Shown: positions 34,076-43,202, numbered from the stretch's first letter. The stretch is 64,000 bases of DNA from Amycolatopsis sp. 195334CR (GCF_017309385.1 NZ_JAFJMJ010000001.1:3782001-3846000), one strand, 5' to 3'. Program-made: numbers and translations. Notes: generated by a model not told the origin, from the sequence alone.

Positions 34076-34705
34076 ATGCGCGTTGCGGAACTGAGCCGGC
34101 GGAGCGGGGTGCCGGTGCCGACGATCAAGTACTACCTCCGCGAGGGACTGCTCCAGCCCGGCGAGCTGACCAGCCCGAACCAGGCGCGCTACGGCGACGA
34201 GCACGTCCGGCGGCTGAAGCTGGTGCGGGCGCTGCTCGACGTCGGCGGGTTGTCCGTGGCGGCGGTGCGCGACGTGCTGGAGACCATGGCGAACCCCGGC
34301 AAGTCGATGTTCAAGGTGCTCGGCACGGTCCAGCACAACCTCGCCGGCCACGTGCCCGCGGCCGAGGGTGAGCACCACGAGACGGCCAGCCGGATCGCGC
34401 ACGAGCTGGTCGAACGGCACGGCTGGCAGATCAAGCCGAACTCCCCGCCGCTGGACTCGTTGATCGCCTCGCTCGGCACGTTGATCGAGCTGCACGGCGA
34501 GGACCTGCTGGAACTGCTCGACGCCTACGCCGACGCCTCGCAGCGCATCGCCGCGTTCGACATCGACTACACCCGGCGCGGGACCGATCGCGGCGACGCG
34601 GTGGAACGCATGGTGATCGGCACCGTGGTCGGGGATGCGATCCTGAGCGCGCTGCGCAGGCTGGCCCACGAGAACGAGGCCGCTCGCCGCTTGCACAGCG
34701 GTTAA
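34076..34705 (+). CDS. MerR-family transcriptional regulator
   Basis: 209 residues from ATG 34076, preceded by GGGAG. The N-terminal MerR domain is MRVAELSRRSGVPVPTIKYYLREGLL, with RYGDEHVRRLKLVRAL. The C-terminal ~120 residues form a helical effector domain with HGWQIKPNSPPL, not the short metal-binding tail of metal sensors. It probably senses an organic compound and controls the divergent membrane operon. Confidence 0.88.
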   Translation: MRVAELSRRSGVPVPTIKYYLREGLLQPGELTSPNQARYGDEHVRRLKLVRALLDVGGLSVAAVRDVLETMANPGKSMFKVLGTVQHNLAGHVPAAEGEHHETASRIAHELVERHGWQIKPNSPPLDSLIASLGTLIELHGEDLLELLDAYADASQRIAAFDIDYTRRGTDRGDAVERMVIGTVVGDAILSALRRLAHENEAARRLHSG

Positions 34706-34726
34706 CGTTGAGTGGTGGAGGGCGCG

Positions 34727-35593
34727 ATGGGACGGCGGAACAGGGCGGGCACCCCGGTGCCGGGGGTGTACCCGGTCCGGTTCGGCACCGCGGAACTGCT
34801 GCGCGACCTCGACCGGGCCAACGGCTGGCAGCTCAGCGTGGACGGCGTCCCGCAGTCCTATGTGGATCTTGACCGGCCGTCGCACCTGGAGTTCGAGTAC
34901 GTCCGCCGGATCGGGGACGTGGTCGACTGCCTGCCGGGCCTCGCGCTGGACGTGCTGCACGTCGGCGGCGGCGCGTGCACGCTGCCGCGGTACGTCGCGG
35001 CGACCCGCCCGGGTTCGCGGCAGCTGGTCTTCGAAGCCGACGGCCCGCTGATCGAACTCGTGCGCGAGCACCTGGATCTGCGGTCCGTGCCGGGGTTGCG
35101 GGTGCGCGAGTCGGACGGCCGCGAGGGCGTGGCGAGCCGTCGCGACGATTCCGCGGACCTCGTGGTGCTGGACGCCTTCGAGCGCGCGTCCATGCCGAGC
35201 CGCTTGGCGACGCTCGAGTGCACCCGGGACATCGCGCGGGTGCTGCGGTCCTCCGGCACCTACCTGGTGAACATCTCCGACGGACCGGGGCTGCGGTTCG
35301 CCCGGCGGGTCGTCGCGACGGTGACCACCGTCTTCGACCACGCGCTGCTGCTCGCGGAACCGGCGATCCTGCGCGGCAGGCGGTTCGGGAACCTGGTGCT
35401 GGCCGCGTCGGCGGTGGAACTGCCGTTCGAGGAGGTCGCCCGCCGCTCGGCGTCGGCCGCGTTCCCGGCGCGCTGCCTGGCCGACGACGAGCTGAAGTCG
35501 TTGCGGGGCAAGGCGAAGCCACTGACCGATGCGGACGCGATGACCGGCCCGGTGCCCCCGGACGACGCTTTCGGCCTGGCCGGACGGCGGTGA
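34727..35593 (+). CDS. Spermidine-synthase-like SAM-fold protein
   Basis: 288 residues from ATG 34727 with GGAGG just upstream. ALDVLHVGGGACTLPRYVAATRPGS, then VFEADGPLIELVREHLDL and DLVVLDAFERASMP, match the nucleotide-binding fold of spermidine synthases. The aminopropyl-site DxD is replaced by DAFE, as in many bacterial homologues not proven to make polyamines. It lies 21 bases after the MerR gene and 7 bases before an exporter, so the three may form an operon. Confidence 0.82.
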   Translation: MGRRNRAGTPVPGVYPVRFGTAELLRDLDRANGWQLSVDGVPQSYVDLDRPSHLEFEYVRRIGDVVDCLPGLALDVLHVGGGACTLPRYVAATRPGSRQLVFEADGPLIELVREHLDLRSVPGLRVRESDGREGVASRRDDSADLVVLDAFERASMPSRLATLECTRDIARVLRSSGTYLVNISDGPGLRFARRVVATVTTVFDHALLLAEPAILRGRRFGNLVLAASAVELPFEEVARRSASAAFPARCLADDELKSLRGKAKPLTDADAMTGPVPPDDAFGLAGRR

Positions 35594-35600
35594 ACCCGCC

Positions 35601-36815
35601 GTGGCCCGCGCGTCCTACGCCGCGGTCTTCCGGGTGCCGTCGTTCACCGCGATGTGGTTGTCGCAGGTGGTTTCGGTGGCCGGCGACCAGCTCGCCAGGG
35701 TGGCGCTCGCGGTGCTGGTCTTCGAGCGCACGGGTTCGGCGGCGTGGACCGCGCTCGCCTGGGCGCTGACGTTCCTGGCCGACCTGATCGGCGGCCTCTT
35801 CCTCGCCGGGCTGGCGGACCGGTACCCGGCGCGCGCGGTGCTGATCGCCGCGGATCTGGTCCGGGCAGGGCTGGTCGCGGTGATGCTGGTGCCGGGACTG
35901 TCCATCTGGGCCCTGTGCGCGGCGGTGTTCGCGGTGCAACTGCTGTCCGCGCCGTTCTCCGCCGCGCGGGCCTCGCTGCTGGTGAAGTGGTTGCGGCCAC
36001 TGGGTTTGCACGACCTCGGGGTGAGCGTGGTGAGCACCACGTTCCAGGTGGCGCTGCTGATCGGCTTGCCGCTCGGCGGGGGACTGGTCGCGCTGCTCGG
36101 CGTGCCCGTGGTGCTGCTGGTCGACGTGGCGACGTTCCTGGTGTCCGCCTTGGTGATCGCCGTCGGGGTGCGGGCGGACGTCCGGATGGGACCGGTCGCC
36201 GGGATGACCCCGTGGGGCCGGGCGCGGGCGGGCGCGCGGTTGATCTCGCGGCGGCCGAAGCTGCGGACGTTGCTGCTGCTGGCTTGTGTGGCGGGGTTCT
36301 ACACCGCGCCGGAAGGGCTGGCGATCCCGTACGCCGAGCAGATCGGCGCGGGGGCGGCCGGGGCGGGGTGGCTGCTGGTGGCGAACCCGGCGGGGACCGT
36401 GCTGGGGAACCTCGTGCTCGCGCGCTGGGTGCCGGAGCGCTGGCGGCTGCGGTTGCTGGGTCCACTCGCGATCGTCAGCTGCCTGGTGCTGCTGCCCTCG
36501 TTCGTCGCACCGGAACTGTGGATTTCCTTGCTGCTGTGGACTTTGTGCGGGGTGGCGTCGGCGCACGACATGGTCACGCAGGCGGCGTTCGTGCGGGAGA
36601 CCCCGGAGGAACTGCTCGGGCAGGCGTTCGGCCTCGCGGGTGCGGCGCTGCGGGTGGCGCAGGGACTGGGCATCGTGGCGACCGGGGCGCTGGCCGCGTT
36701 GACCGGTCCGGCCGTGGCCATCGGGCTGACCGCCGCGGTGGGGACGGTGGCCGCGGTGGTCGCGGCGGGGGCGTGGCGCCGGGCTTCGGCATCCCCGTCC
36801 GAGGCTGCTGGCTGA
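35601..36815 (+). CDS. MFS exporter (MFS_3/EntS-like)
   Basis: 404 residues from GTG 35601. VPSFTAMWLSQVVSVAGDQLARVALAVLVFERTGSA is the start typical of enterobactin-exporter-like MFS proteins, and GLFLAGLADRYPARAVLI is the loop 2-3 motif. Twelve hydrophobic segments fit an exporter of small hydrophobic molecules. The gene is tightly linked to the spermidine-synthase-like gene. Its stop lies inside the loop of a hairpin terminator (36793-36830). Confidence 0.85.
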   Translation: MARASYAAVFRVPSFTAMWLSQVVSVAGDQLARVALAVLVFERTGSAAWTALAWALTFLADLIGGLFLAGLADRYPARAVLIAADLVRAGLVAVMLVPGLSIWALCAAVFAVQLLSAPFSAARASLLVKWLRPLGLHDLGVSVVSTTFQVALLIGLPLGGGLVALLGVPVVLLVDVATFLVSALVIAVGVRADVRMGPVAGMTPWGRARAGARLISRRPKLRTLLLLACVAGFYTAPEGLAIPYAEQIGAGAAGAGWLLVANPAGTVLGNLVLARWVPERWRLRLLGPLAIVSCLVLLPSFVAPELWISLLLWTLCGVASAHDMVTQAAFVRETPEELLGQAFGLAGAALRVAQGLGIVATGALAALTGPAVAIGLTAAVGTVAAVVAAGAWRRASASPSEAAG

Positions 36816-36830
36816 CAGTCGCGGACGGGG
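36793..36830. terminator. Hairpin terminator, possibly bidirectional
   Basis: Arms CCCCGTCCG (36793-36801) and CGGACGGGG (36822-36830) with a 20-base loop. It overlaps the MFS stop codon on the plus strand, and lies just after the MRKQENNW micro-ORF on the minus strand, so it could end both transcripts. Confidence 0.6.
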
Positions 36831-36846
36831 GGCGGCCGCTGCTCGG

Positions 36847-36873
36847 TCACCAGTTGTTCTCCTGCTTGCGCAT
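36847..36873 (-). CDS. Micro-ORF B, peptide MRKQENNW
   Basis: Nine codons including TGA, read on the minus strand: ATG CGC AAG CAG GAG AAC AAC TGG TGA. A clear GAGGTGA ribosome site lies eight bases upstream (complement of 36882-36888). The frame ends in ENNW like micro-ORF A, 54 bases away. It is followed by a hairpin terminator. No flanking gene is on this strand, so it is not the leader of a visible downstream gene. I know of no family with this peptide. Confidence 0.55.
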   Translation of the reverse strand: MRKQENNW

Positions 36874-36927
36874 GGGGAATGTCACCTCTTCTCGTACTGA
36901 GGAATCGACGCGCGGACGTTCTCGGGT

Positions 36928-36948
36928 TCACCAGTTGTTCTCGCGCAT
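36928..36948 (-). CDS. Micro-ORF A, peptide MRENNW
   Basis: Seven codons including TGA, minus strand: ATG CGC GAG AAC AAC TGG TGA. It is preceded by GGGGGAGGTGAG, among the strongest ribosome sites in the window, with normal spacing. It shares MR and ENNW with micro-ORF B. The DNA between the two copies is not conserved, so the peptides rather than a plain DNA repeat seem to be what is kept. The start upstream region 36966-37066 holds no other gene. Possible roles include a signalling peptide, a tiny RiPP precursor or a translated regulatory leader. Confidence 0.55.
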   Translation of the reverse strand: MRENNW

Positions 36949-37066
36949 GGCGGCTCACCTCCCCCGGCGGGCGGATCCCGGCAGCCACTCGGCTGTCCGG
37001 GTGGTTTCAGGATCAGGTATGACCGCCCCTGTACACAAACCGTGATCGGTTGGTTACTGTGACGAT

Positions 37067-38296
37067 ATGGGTTCGTTCCGCCGCCCCACCGGCTGGGCCC
37101 TCTGGACAGCACCACGCCAGGTCGTGGTGTGGGTGCTGGCCGTCGAGGTGGTGGCGCTCGCGGCCACCGCGGGCACCGCGGGACTGGCGCCGGTGGACGC
37201 CGCCGGGCTGGCCGGCTTCGCGCTGCTCGGCGCCTGCCTGCTCGCGCACGTCGAACTGTCGAGGACGATCGAGCGCAAACGGGAGATCTCGGCCGGCGCC
37301 GGACCGTACCTGAGCACCACGAGCGTGTGGAACTTCGCCGCGGTGATCGTGCTGCCCCCGGTGCTGGCGAGCGCGATGGTACTGCTGGGGTACGGCTACA
37401 TGTGGTTCCGGGTGTGGCACCGGCGCGGCACGATGAAGCCGCATCGCTGGTGGTACTCGGCCTGCACGGTGCTGCTGGCCAACCAGGCGGCGGTGGTGGT
37501 GCTGACGCTCGACCCCGGCATCCCGGCGACGGCGGGCGCGGTGGCCGTGGTGGTCGCCGCGGGTGCCGTGCGGTGGTTCGTGAACTACGCGCTGATCTGC
37601 GCGGTGAAACTGCTGTCCGAACCGCGTGCCCGGATCCGCGACGTGGTCGGCGGCTTCGGTGAGCAGATCCTCGAGGTCGGCGCCATGGGCCTCGGCCTGC
37701 TGGCGGCTTGTGTCATGGAGACACCGGCGGTGCTGCTGGTCGGGGTGCCCGCGGTGCTGGCGGTCCTCGGCCGGTCGGCGCAGGTGGCGCGCTTCCGGAA
37801 GGCCGCCGAAACCGACGGCAAGACCCAACTGCTCAACGCGACGGCGTGGACGGACTTCGCCACGCACGCGCTGGACCGCACGAGTCGCCGGGGTGGCACG
37901 TTCGGCGTGTTGATGATCGACCTGGACCACTTCAAGCGGATCAACGACGAACACGGGCACGGCGCCGGGGACGCCGTGCTCAAGGCGGTGGCTAAGTCGA
38001 TCACCGCCGGGGTGCGCTCGGGGGATCTGGTGGGCCGGTTCGGCGGGGAGGAGTTCGTGGTGGCGCTGCCGGACATCACCGCCGTGGAACTACTGGCCGT
38101 CGGGGAACGCCTGCGCCGAGGCGTGGCGGCCCTGCCGGTGCCGAGCGGCCAGGTCTCGATCTCGATCGGTGCCGCCTTGGCCCCGGACAACGGCATCTCG
38201 GTACAGGACCTGCTGACCACCGCCGATGCCGCCATGTACACCGCAAAACACGAAGGCCGAAACCGAGTAGAAGCAGCCAACGGCCTACTCGGCTAA
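37067..38296 (+). CDS. Membrane-bound diguanylate cyclase (GGDEF)
   Basis: 409 residues. The N-terminal ~240 residues contain about six hydrophobic segments with a conserved-looking YLSTTSVWNFAAVIVLPPVL stretch. The C-terminal GGDEF domain (about 245-405) has FGVLMIDLDHFKRINDEHGH and the active site GRFGGEEF. RSGD five residues before it is an inhibitory I-site. It should make cyclic di-GMP with product inhibition, under control of the membrane sensor part. No EAL domain is present. Confidence 0.92.
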   Translation: MGSFRRPTGWALWTAPRQVVVWVLAVEVVALAATAGTAGLAPVDAAGLAGFALLGACLLAHVELSRTIERKREISAGAGPYLSTTSVWNFAAVIVLPPVLASAMVLLGYGYMWFRVWHRRGTMKPHRWWYSACTVLLANQAAVVVLTLDPGIPATAGAVAVVVAAGAVRWFVNYALICAVKLLSEPRARIRDVVGGFGEQILEVGAMGLGLLAACVMETPAVLLVGVPAVLAVLGRSAQVARFRKAAETDGKTQLLNATAWTDFATHALDRTSRRGGTFGVLMIDLDHFKRINDEHGHGAGDAVLKAVAKSITAGVRSGDLVGRFGGEEFVVALPDITAVELLAVGERLRRGVAALPVPSGQVSISIGAALAPDNGISVQDLLTTADAAMYTAKHEGRNRVEAANGLLG

Positions 38297-38432
38297 CCAC
38301 GGCCCCAACCCGGCAGCCGGCAACGGCACCAACCACCCCACGGCACCCAACCGCCACCCAGCAACGGCACCAATAACGGGACTAAACCCCCCCACGGCCC
38401 CAACCCGCCACCCGGCAACGAAACGGGACCAA
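38297..38432. repeat. Three imperfect C/A-rich tandem repeats
   Basis: Immediately after the GGDEF stop, a unit of the form CCACGGCCCCAACCCG...GCAACGGCACCAA occurs three times with drift (starting near 38297, 38336 and 38391). The strand is strongly C/A-biased. No supported reading frame covers it. Confidence 0.6.
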
Positions 38433-38476
38433 CGATCCCATCCCCACCTCCCCCATCCCGATCCAAAGCCAAAACA

Positions 38477-38533
38477 CGGCGAAGACCCCGATGTCAAGGC
38501 ATCTTTCCCGCCTTGACATCGGGGTCTTCGCCG
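38477..38533. terminator. Long perfect hairpin between convergent genes
   Basis: A perfect 23-bp stem (arms 38477-38499 and 38511-38533) with an 11-base loop. It lies between the GGDEF gene and the convergent response-regulator gene, so it can terminate both. Perfect arms this long are more than a terminator needs; compare the 26-bp hairpin at 48322-48380. Confidence 0.8.
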
Positions 38534-38573
38534 TAGTCACACTAAAAAACCGGGATGGCGGCCACAGAAACCC

Positions 38574-39233
38574 TCACACCAACCGATACCCCATCCCCCG
38601 CACCGTAGCGATCCGATCCTGCCCCACCTTCCGCCGCACCGTTCGCACGTACACATCGACCACATTCGACCCCGGATCGAAGTCGTACCCCCAGACGTGC
38701 GACAGGATCTGCTCCCGCGAAAGCACCTGCCCCGGATGCCGCAGGAACAACTCCAGCAAAGCGAACTCCCGCGCCGTCAAGTCCGTAGTGGACTCCGGCG
38801 TCTGCGCCCGCCGCGTCCGCAGGTCCAACGACAAACCGCTGTGCCGCAACACGGTCAACTCCGGCGCCCCACCCGCCGGCTTCAAGCGCAGCCGGATCCG
38901 CGCCAGCAGTTCCTCGAACCGGAACGGCTTCGTCATGTAGTCGTCCGCGCCACCCTCAAGCCCCGCCACCGTGTCCCCGACCGAATCGCGTGCGGTCAGG
39001 ATGATCACCGGCGTCAACGTCCCGGCGGCACGCATCGCCGTCAGCACCTGGAAACCGTCCCGCCTTGGCAAACCCAGGTCGAGCACCACCAAATCGAAGT
39101 CCTCGGACACCGCGCTGGCCAGTGCCGCGTCGCCGTCGGTCACGATGGTGGTGCTGAAACCGTTGGCACGCAGGCCCTTCTCCACGAACGACGCGATGCG
39201 CTGCTCGTCCTCGGCGATCAGGATGCGGCTCAC
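38574..39233 (-). CDS. OmpR-family response regulator
   Basis: 219 residues. The receiver domain has ILIAEDEQRIASF (acid pocket), the phospho-acceptor Asp in LVVLDLGLPRRDGF, and the Lys in DDYMTKPF. The C-terminal winged helix reads LTAREFALLELFLRHPGQVLSREQILSHVWGYDFD. Its ATG overlaps the kinase stop, and the two form a standard pair with the small acidic membrane protein upstream. Confidence 0.93.
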   Translation of the reverse strand: MSRILIAEDEQRIASFVEKGLRANGFSTTIVTDGDAALASAVSEDFDLVVLDLGLPRRDGFQVLTAMRAAGTLTPVIILTARDSVGDTVAGLEGGADDYMTKPFRFEELLARIRLRLKPAGGAPELTVLRHSGLSLDLRTRRAQTPESTTDLTAREFALLELFLRHPGQVLSREQILSHVWGYDFDPGSNVVDVYVRTVRRKVGQDRIATVRGMGYRLV

Positions 39234-40645
39234 CGCGTACCTCCAGGTAGTTCGATGCCGAACGTCGCGCCCTCACCCGGCGGCGAATGGACCAGCACCC
39301 GGCCGTGGTGTGCGTCGGCGATGGCCTTCACGATGGCCAGACCGAGCCCGGCGCCCTTGGGATCCCGGGCACCCGAAGCGCCACGGGAGAACCGTTCGAA
39401 GATCTTCGACGCCTCTTCCGGCGGCACCCCGGCCCCGCTGTCGGTCACCCAGAACGAGACCGTGTCCCCGATCAACGCGGACCCGAGGCGGATCGCGTCG
39501 CCGTCCGAAGTGTGCTGGACCGCGTTCTGCGCGAGTTGCACCACGGCCTGCGTGACGCGCTGGCCGTCCAGCCACGCCTCGCCCTCGCCGATGGCCTCCA
39601 GCGACCACGCCCGCGGCGCGATCGCGCGCACCTTCGCGTCCAGGTCGCTGGTCAGCTCCGGCACCGAGGTCCACTCCGGCCGCAGGAAGTCCGGCTGACC
39701 TGCTTTTGCCAGCAGAAGCAGGTCGTCGACGATGCGGGCCATGCGGTCCAGCTCGTCGGTGCACAGCCGGACCACCTCGGCGCGCTCGGCCGGGTCGTCA
39801 CCGAGCAGCTCCAGGTGACCGCGCACGATGGTGATCGGGGTGCGCAACTCGTGTCCGGCGTCGTCGAGGAACTCGCGCCGGGTGCGGAACGCCTGCTCCA
39901 GGCGGTCGAGCATGGCGTTGAACTGCTCGGCGAGCGCGGCGATGTCGTCACGGCCGTCGACCGGGATGCGGTGGGTCAGGTCGTGCTCGGTCAGCCGCGC
40001 CGCGGTCAACCGCACGGTCCGGATCGGCGACAGGATCTGCCCGGCCGCGAACCACGAGATCCCGGCCCCGAGCACCAGCGCGATCGCACTGATCCCGATC
40101 AGCGAGCGCACCGTGGACGCGGCCTCCGGCCGGACGGCGTCGGTGAAGAAACCGCTGATGAACCAGCCCGCCGGCTGGTCGCCGCTGGTCGCGGGCAGCA
40201 TGTCCACCCGTGACCAGCGCAGCTCACCGCCCGGCGTGGCGATCGTGCCGGTCGAGTCGCCGCTGGTGATGATCTGGCTCACCGCGGCCTGGTCGGGCCC
40301 CTTCTCCTTGGGGTGCCCCTGGAACACCAGGTCCGGCGCGTCCGGCGTGCCGACCGCGCCGATCAGCACCTCGGCCGGATCGGTGTACTGGGTCTGCAGG
40401 TGCAACTGCAGGATCTGCCGCGGGTCCCGCAGCGGCTGCCCGTCGGGGCTGATCGCGTTCGCGGCGAAGGTGCGGAACTCCTCGGAGTCCTGGTCGAGGC
40501 TGCGGTTCACCCGGTCGTCGATGGCGTCGTACTCGAACTCGGCGACCAGCAGCACGACGGCGGTCAGCCCGGCGGCCATCACCAGCACGAACCAGCCCAT
40601 GATGCGGACCCGCGCGGGAATGCGCCGCGGGTCAGTCGTCGTCAT
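39230..40645 (-). CDS. Sensor histidine kinase
   Basis: 471 residues: a transmembrane helix near 15-37, an extracytoplasmic sensor of ~140 residues, a second helix near 180-202, HAMP, then the phospho-acceptor FLDDAGHELRTPITIVRGHL. ATP-binding boxes are QLAQNAVQHTSDGD, WVTDSGAGVP, FERFSRG and GAGLGLAIVKAIADAH. It passes phosphate to the adjacent OmpR regulator. Its start overlaps the end of the poly-Asp protein gene by 14 bases, so the three are one operon. Confidence 0.92.
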   Translation of the reverse strand: MTTTDPRRIPARVRIMGWFVLVMAAGLTAVVLLVAEFEYDAIDDRVNRSLDQDSEEFRTFAANAISPDGQPLRDPRQILQLHLQTQYTDPAEVLIGAVGTPDAPDLVFQGHPKEKGPDQAAVSQIITSGDSTGTIATPGGELRWSRVDMLPATSGDQPAGWFISGFFTDAVRPEAASTVRSLIGISAIALVLGAGISWFAAGQILSPIRTVRLTAARLTEHDLTHRIPVDGRDDIAALAEQFNAMLDRLEQAFRTRREFLDDAGHELRTPITIVRGHLELLGDDPAERAEVVRLCTDELDRMARIVDDLLLLAKAGQPDFLRPEWTSVPELTSDLDAKVRAIAPRAWSLEAIGEGEAWLDGQRVTQAVVQLAQNAVQHTSDGDAIRLGSALIGDTVSFWVTDSGAGVPPEEASKIFERFSRGASGARDPKGAGLGLAIVKAIADAHHGRVLVHSPPGEGATFGIELPGGTR

Positions 40646-40898
40646 CGTCGTCCAGATCGTCGTCGTCCACCGGCGGAGGTGGCGGCAGCCAGGTCTCCGA
40701 GGGCGCCGCGCTCGTGCTCGGCGGAACCGGCGCGGTCGACGACGGAGGCGGTGGTGCGAACGTCGCCGACTCGCCGATCCGCACGGTCGCCGGTTCCTTC
40801 GGCGGGTCCGGGTCGGTGAGCAGCAGCAGCACGATCGCCGCGCCCACCGGGAGGGCGAGTGCGGCGAGCAGCGCGAGCAGACGCGGCCCCTTGGTCAT
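40632..40898 (-). CDS. Small membrane-anchored protein with poly-Asp tail
   Basis: 88 residues from ATG 40898. One transmembrane helix (about 7-27) is followed by an extracytoplasmic Pro/Ser-rich stretch and an extreme acidic end, PVDDDDLDDDDDD. No family is recognised. As the first gene of a kinase-regulator operon it may be an accessory sensor. An Asp cluster outside the membrane would suit divalent cations or cationic peptides; that is inference. Its 3' end overlaps the kinase start. Confidence 0.7.
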   Translation of the reverse strand: MTKGPRLLALLAALALPVGAAIVLLLLTDPDPPKEPATVRIGESATFAPPPPSSTAPVPPSTSAAPSETWLPPPPPVDDDDLDDDDDD

Positions 40899-41066
40899 GG
40901 CACCCACCTTCCGCCCGCTCGGGAAAACCCGGATGAAGCGATGATGAGGAAACCTTCATGATCGCGCCAGCCGAGCCGGAGACCGGGCCAAGACCGCAGT
41001 CGAGAGGAATTCCGGCGCCGCGCCCCGGGCAATGATGCAAGGACCACCACCCCCTGGGAGTAGGCG

Positions 41067-43202
41067 ATGAGAACCGCGCACCGGACCTGTTCCATCTGTG
41101 ACGCCGTCTGCGGCCTCCGGCTCACGCTGGCCGACAACAACCGGGTGACCTCGGTGAAGGGCGATCCGGACGACCCGTTCTCGCAGGGGTACATCTGCCC
41201 CAAGGGCGCCAGCTTCGGGCAGCTCGACGAGGACCCGGACCGCCTGCGGCACCCGATGGTCCGCCGGGGCGACACCTGGCACGAGGTCAGCTGGGACGAG
41301 GCGTTCGCCGAGGTGGAGCGCGGGCTCAACGCGGTGGTGGCGGAGCACGGCCGCGAGGCGCTGTCCGTCTACTTCGGAAACCCGACCTTCCACACCATGG
41401 CCGGCTTCATGTACCGGGTGCCGCTGACCCAGTCGCTGGGCAGCCGGAACGTCTACTCGGCGGGCACCATCGACCAGATGCCCAAGCACGTGGCCAGCGG
41501 TTACCTGTTCGGCGACCCGATGGCGATCGCGGTGCCGGACGTGGACCGCACCGACCACCTGCTGGTGATCGGCGCGAACCCGCTCGAATCGCACGGCTCC
41601 CTCTGCGCCGCCCCCGACTTCCCGCGACGGCTCAAGGCGCTGCGCCGGCGCGGCGGCAAGATCACCGTGGTCGACCCCCGCCGCACGCGCACCGCGAAGT
41701 TCGCCGACGAGCACCTGTTCATCCGTCCCAGCACCGACGCCTTCTTCCTGCTCGGCGTGGTGCACACCCTGCTCGCCGAGGACCTCGATACGGTCACCCT
41801 CGACGCGAACGGCCTCGACGAGCTGCGCGCGCTGACCGCCGAGTTCACCCCCGCCGCGGTGTCGCCGATCTGCGGCATCCCGGCCGACGACATCGCGCGG
41901 ACCGCCCGCGAGCTGGCCGCCGCGCCGACCGCCGCCGTGTACACCCGGATCGGCACCTGCACCTCCGAGTTCGGCACGCTCACCCAGTGGCTCGTCGACG
42001 TGGTCAACATCCTTACCGGCAACTTCGACTCGCCCGGCGGCGTGATGTTCACCCGGACCGCCGCGCTGGAGGTCTTCCGCACCGGACAGGCGTTCACCAC
42101 CGGCAACTTCCACAGCCGGGTGCGCGGCCTGCCCGAGGCGCTCGGCGAGCTGCCGGTGGCCACGCTCGCCGACGAGATCGAGACGCCGGGCGAGGGCCAG
42201 GTCAAGGCGCTCATCTCGATCGCGGGCAACCTGGTGCTCTCCGCGCCGAACGGCCCGCGCCTGGACCGGGTGCTGCCGGACCTGGACTTCATGGTCTGCG
42301 TGGACCCGTACCTGAACGAGACCACCAAGCACGCCAACGTGATCCTGCCGCCGCCGCGCATGCTGCAGATGCCGCACTACGACTTCCTGCTGCTCACCGT
42401 GACCGTGCGGAACTACACGCGGTTCTCCCCGGCGATCCTGCCGCTGGCGGACGACCAGCTCTCCGAAGCCGAGATCATGGCGAAGCTGACGCTGATCGTG
42501 TCCGGGCAACCCGCGAGCACCCCGGCCTCGGTGCTCGACGAGATGATCGTCGGCCAGCTGACCGGCGGGTCCGAGGAGATGCGGGCCGGGCTCACCGGCG
42601 ACAGCGGCCCCGAGCTGATGCTCGACGCGATGCTGCAGCTCGGCCCGTACGGCCTTTCCCTGCGGAAGCTGCGCGAGAACCCGCACGGCATCGACCTCGG
42701 CCCGCTGGAGCCGCGGCTCAAGGAGCTGGTCTGCACCCCGTCCGGGCGGGTGGAGCTGAGCCCGCCGGAGATCACCGGCGATCTCACCCGCCTGCGTGCC
42801 CGGCTCGCCGAGGAGGCGCCGGAATTCCTGCTGATCGGACGGCGGCAGCTGCGGTCCAACAACAGCTGGCTGCACAACGTGCCGGGTCTGCGCGGCGGCA
42901 GCAACCAGTGCACGCTGCACGTCAACCCGGCCGACGTCGAACGGCTCGGCCTCGGCGAGCAGGCGGTGGTCCGCTCGTCCGCCGGCGAACTGGTGGTGCC
43001 GGTCGAGCCGAACGACGGGATCATGCCCGGCGTGGTCAGCCTGCCGCACGGCTGGGGCCACTCCGGCCGCGGTCAGCGCGTCGCGACCACCGACCCCGGC
43101 GTGAACGCGAACACGCTGACCGACGAGCAGGTGGTCGACGTGCTCTCCGGGAACGCCGTGTTCAACGGCGTCCCGGTGAGCGTCGCGCCGGTGGCTCAGT
43201 AG
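41067..43202 (+). CDS. Molybdopterin oxidoreductase (DMSO-reductase/formate-dehydrogenase family)
   Basis: 711 residues. An N-terminal 4Fe-4S site (CSICDAVC, then [12 protein letters not shown]) is followed by the molybdopterin domains. [30 protein letters not shown] and [16 protein letters not shown] are typical. The C-terminal dinucleotide-binding domain has [13 protein letters not shown] and LPHGWGHSG. No twin-arginine signal is seen, so the enzyme is cytoplasmic. The residue in the Mo-ligand region (near SAGTIDQM) is not an obvious Cys or Sec. Similar actinobacterial proteins are single-subunit and of unknown substrate. GGGAG precedes ATG 41067. Confidence 0.85.
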   Translation: MRTAHRTCSICDAVCGLRLTLADNNRVTSVKGDPDDPFSQGYICPKGASFGQLDEDPDRLRHPMVRRGDTWHEVSWDEAFAEVERGLNAVVAEHGREALSVYFGNPTFHTMAGFMYRVPLTQSLGSRNVYSAGTIDQMPKHVASGYLFGDPMAIAVPDVDRTDHLLVIGANPLESHGSLCAAPDFPRRLKALRRRGGKITVVDPRRTRTAKFADEHLFIRPSTDAFFLLGVVHTLLAEDLDTVTLDANGLDELRALTAEFTPAAVSPICGIPADDIARTARELAAAPTAAVYTRIGTCTSEFGTLTQWLVDVVNILTGNFDSPGGVMFTRTAALEVFRTGQAFTTGNFHSRVRGLPEALGELPVATLADEIETPGEGQVKALISIAGNLVLSAPNGPRLDRVLPDLDFMVCVDPYLNETTKHANVILPPPRMLQMPHYDFLLLTVTVRNYTRFSPAILPLADDQLSEAEIMAKLTLIVSGQPASTPASVLDEMIVGQLTGGSEEMRAGLTGDSGPELMLDAMLQLGPYGLSLRKLRENPHGIDLGPLEPRLKELVCTPSGRVELSPPEITGDLTRLRARLAEEAPEFLLIGRRQLRSNNSWLHNVPGLRGGSNQCTLHVNPADVERLGLGEQAVVRSSAGELVVPVEPNDGIMPGVVSLPHGWGHSGRGQRVATTDPGVNANTLTDEQVVDVLSGNAVFNGVPVSVAPVAQ

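Noticed and set aside
36847..36948. Biarylitide (MRYYH-type) precursor pair
   Set aside because: The peptides lack the Tyr/His crosslinking residues, and no cytochrome P450 gene lies within the window.
36847..36948. Classical attenuation leader peptides
   Set aside because: No minus-strand gene lies downstream. The next features are a terminator and the plus-strand MFS gene.
41030..41068. A 12-codon frame ([12 protein letters not shown]) just upstream of the molybdopterin gene
   Set aside because: It has no ribosome site and appears only once, so it is probably chance.
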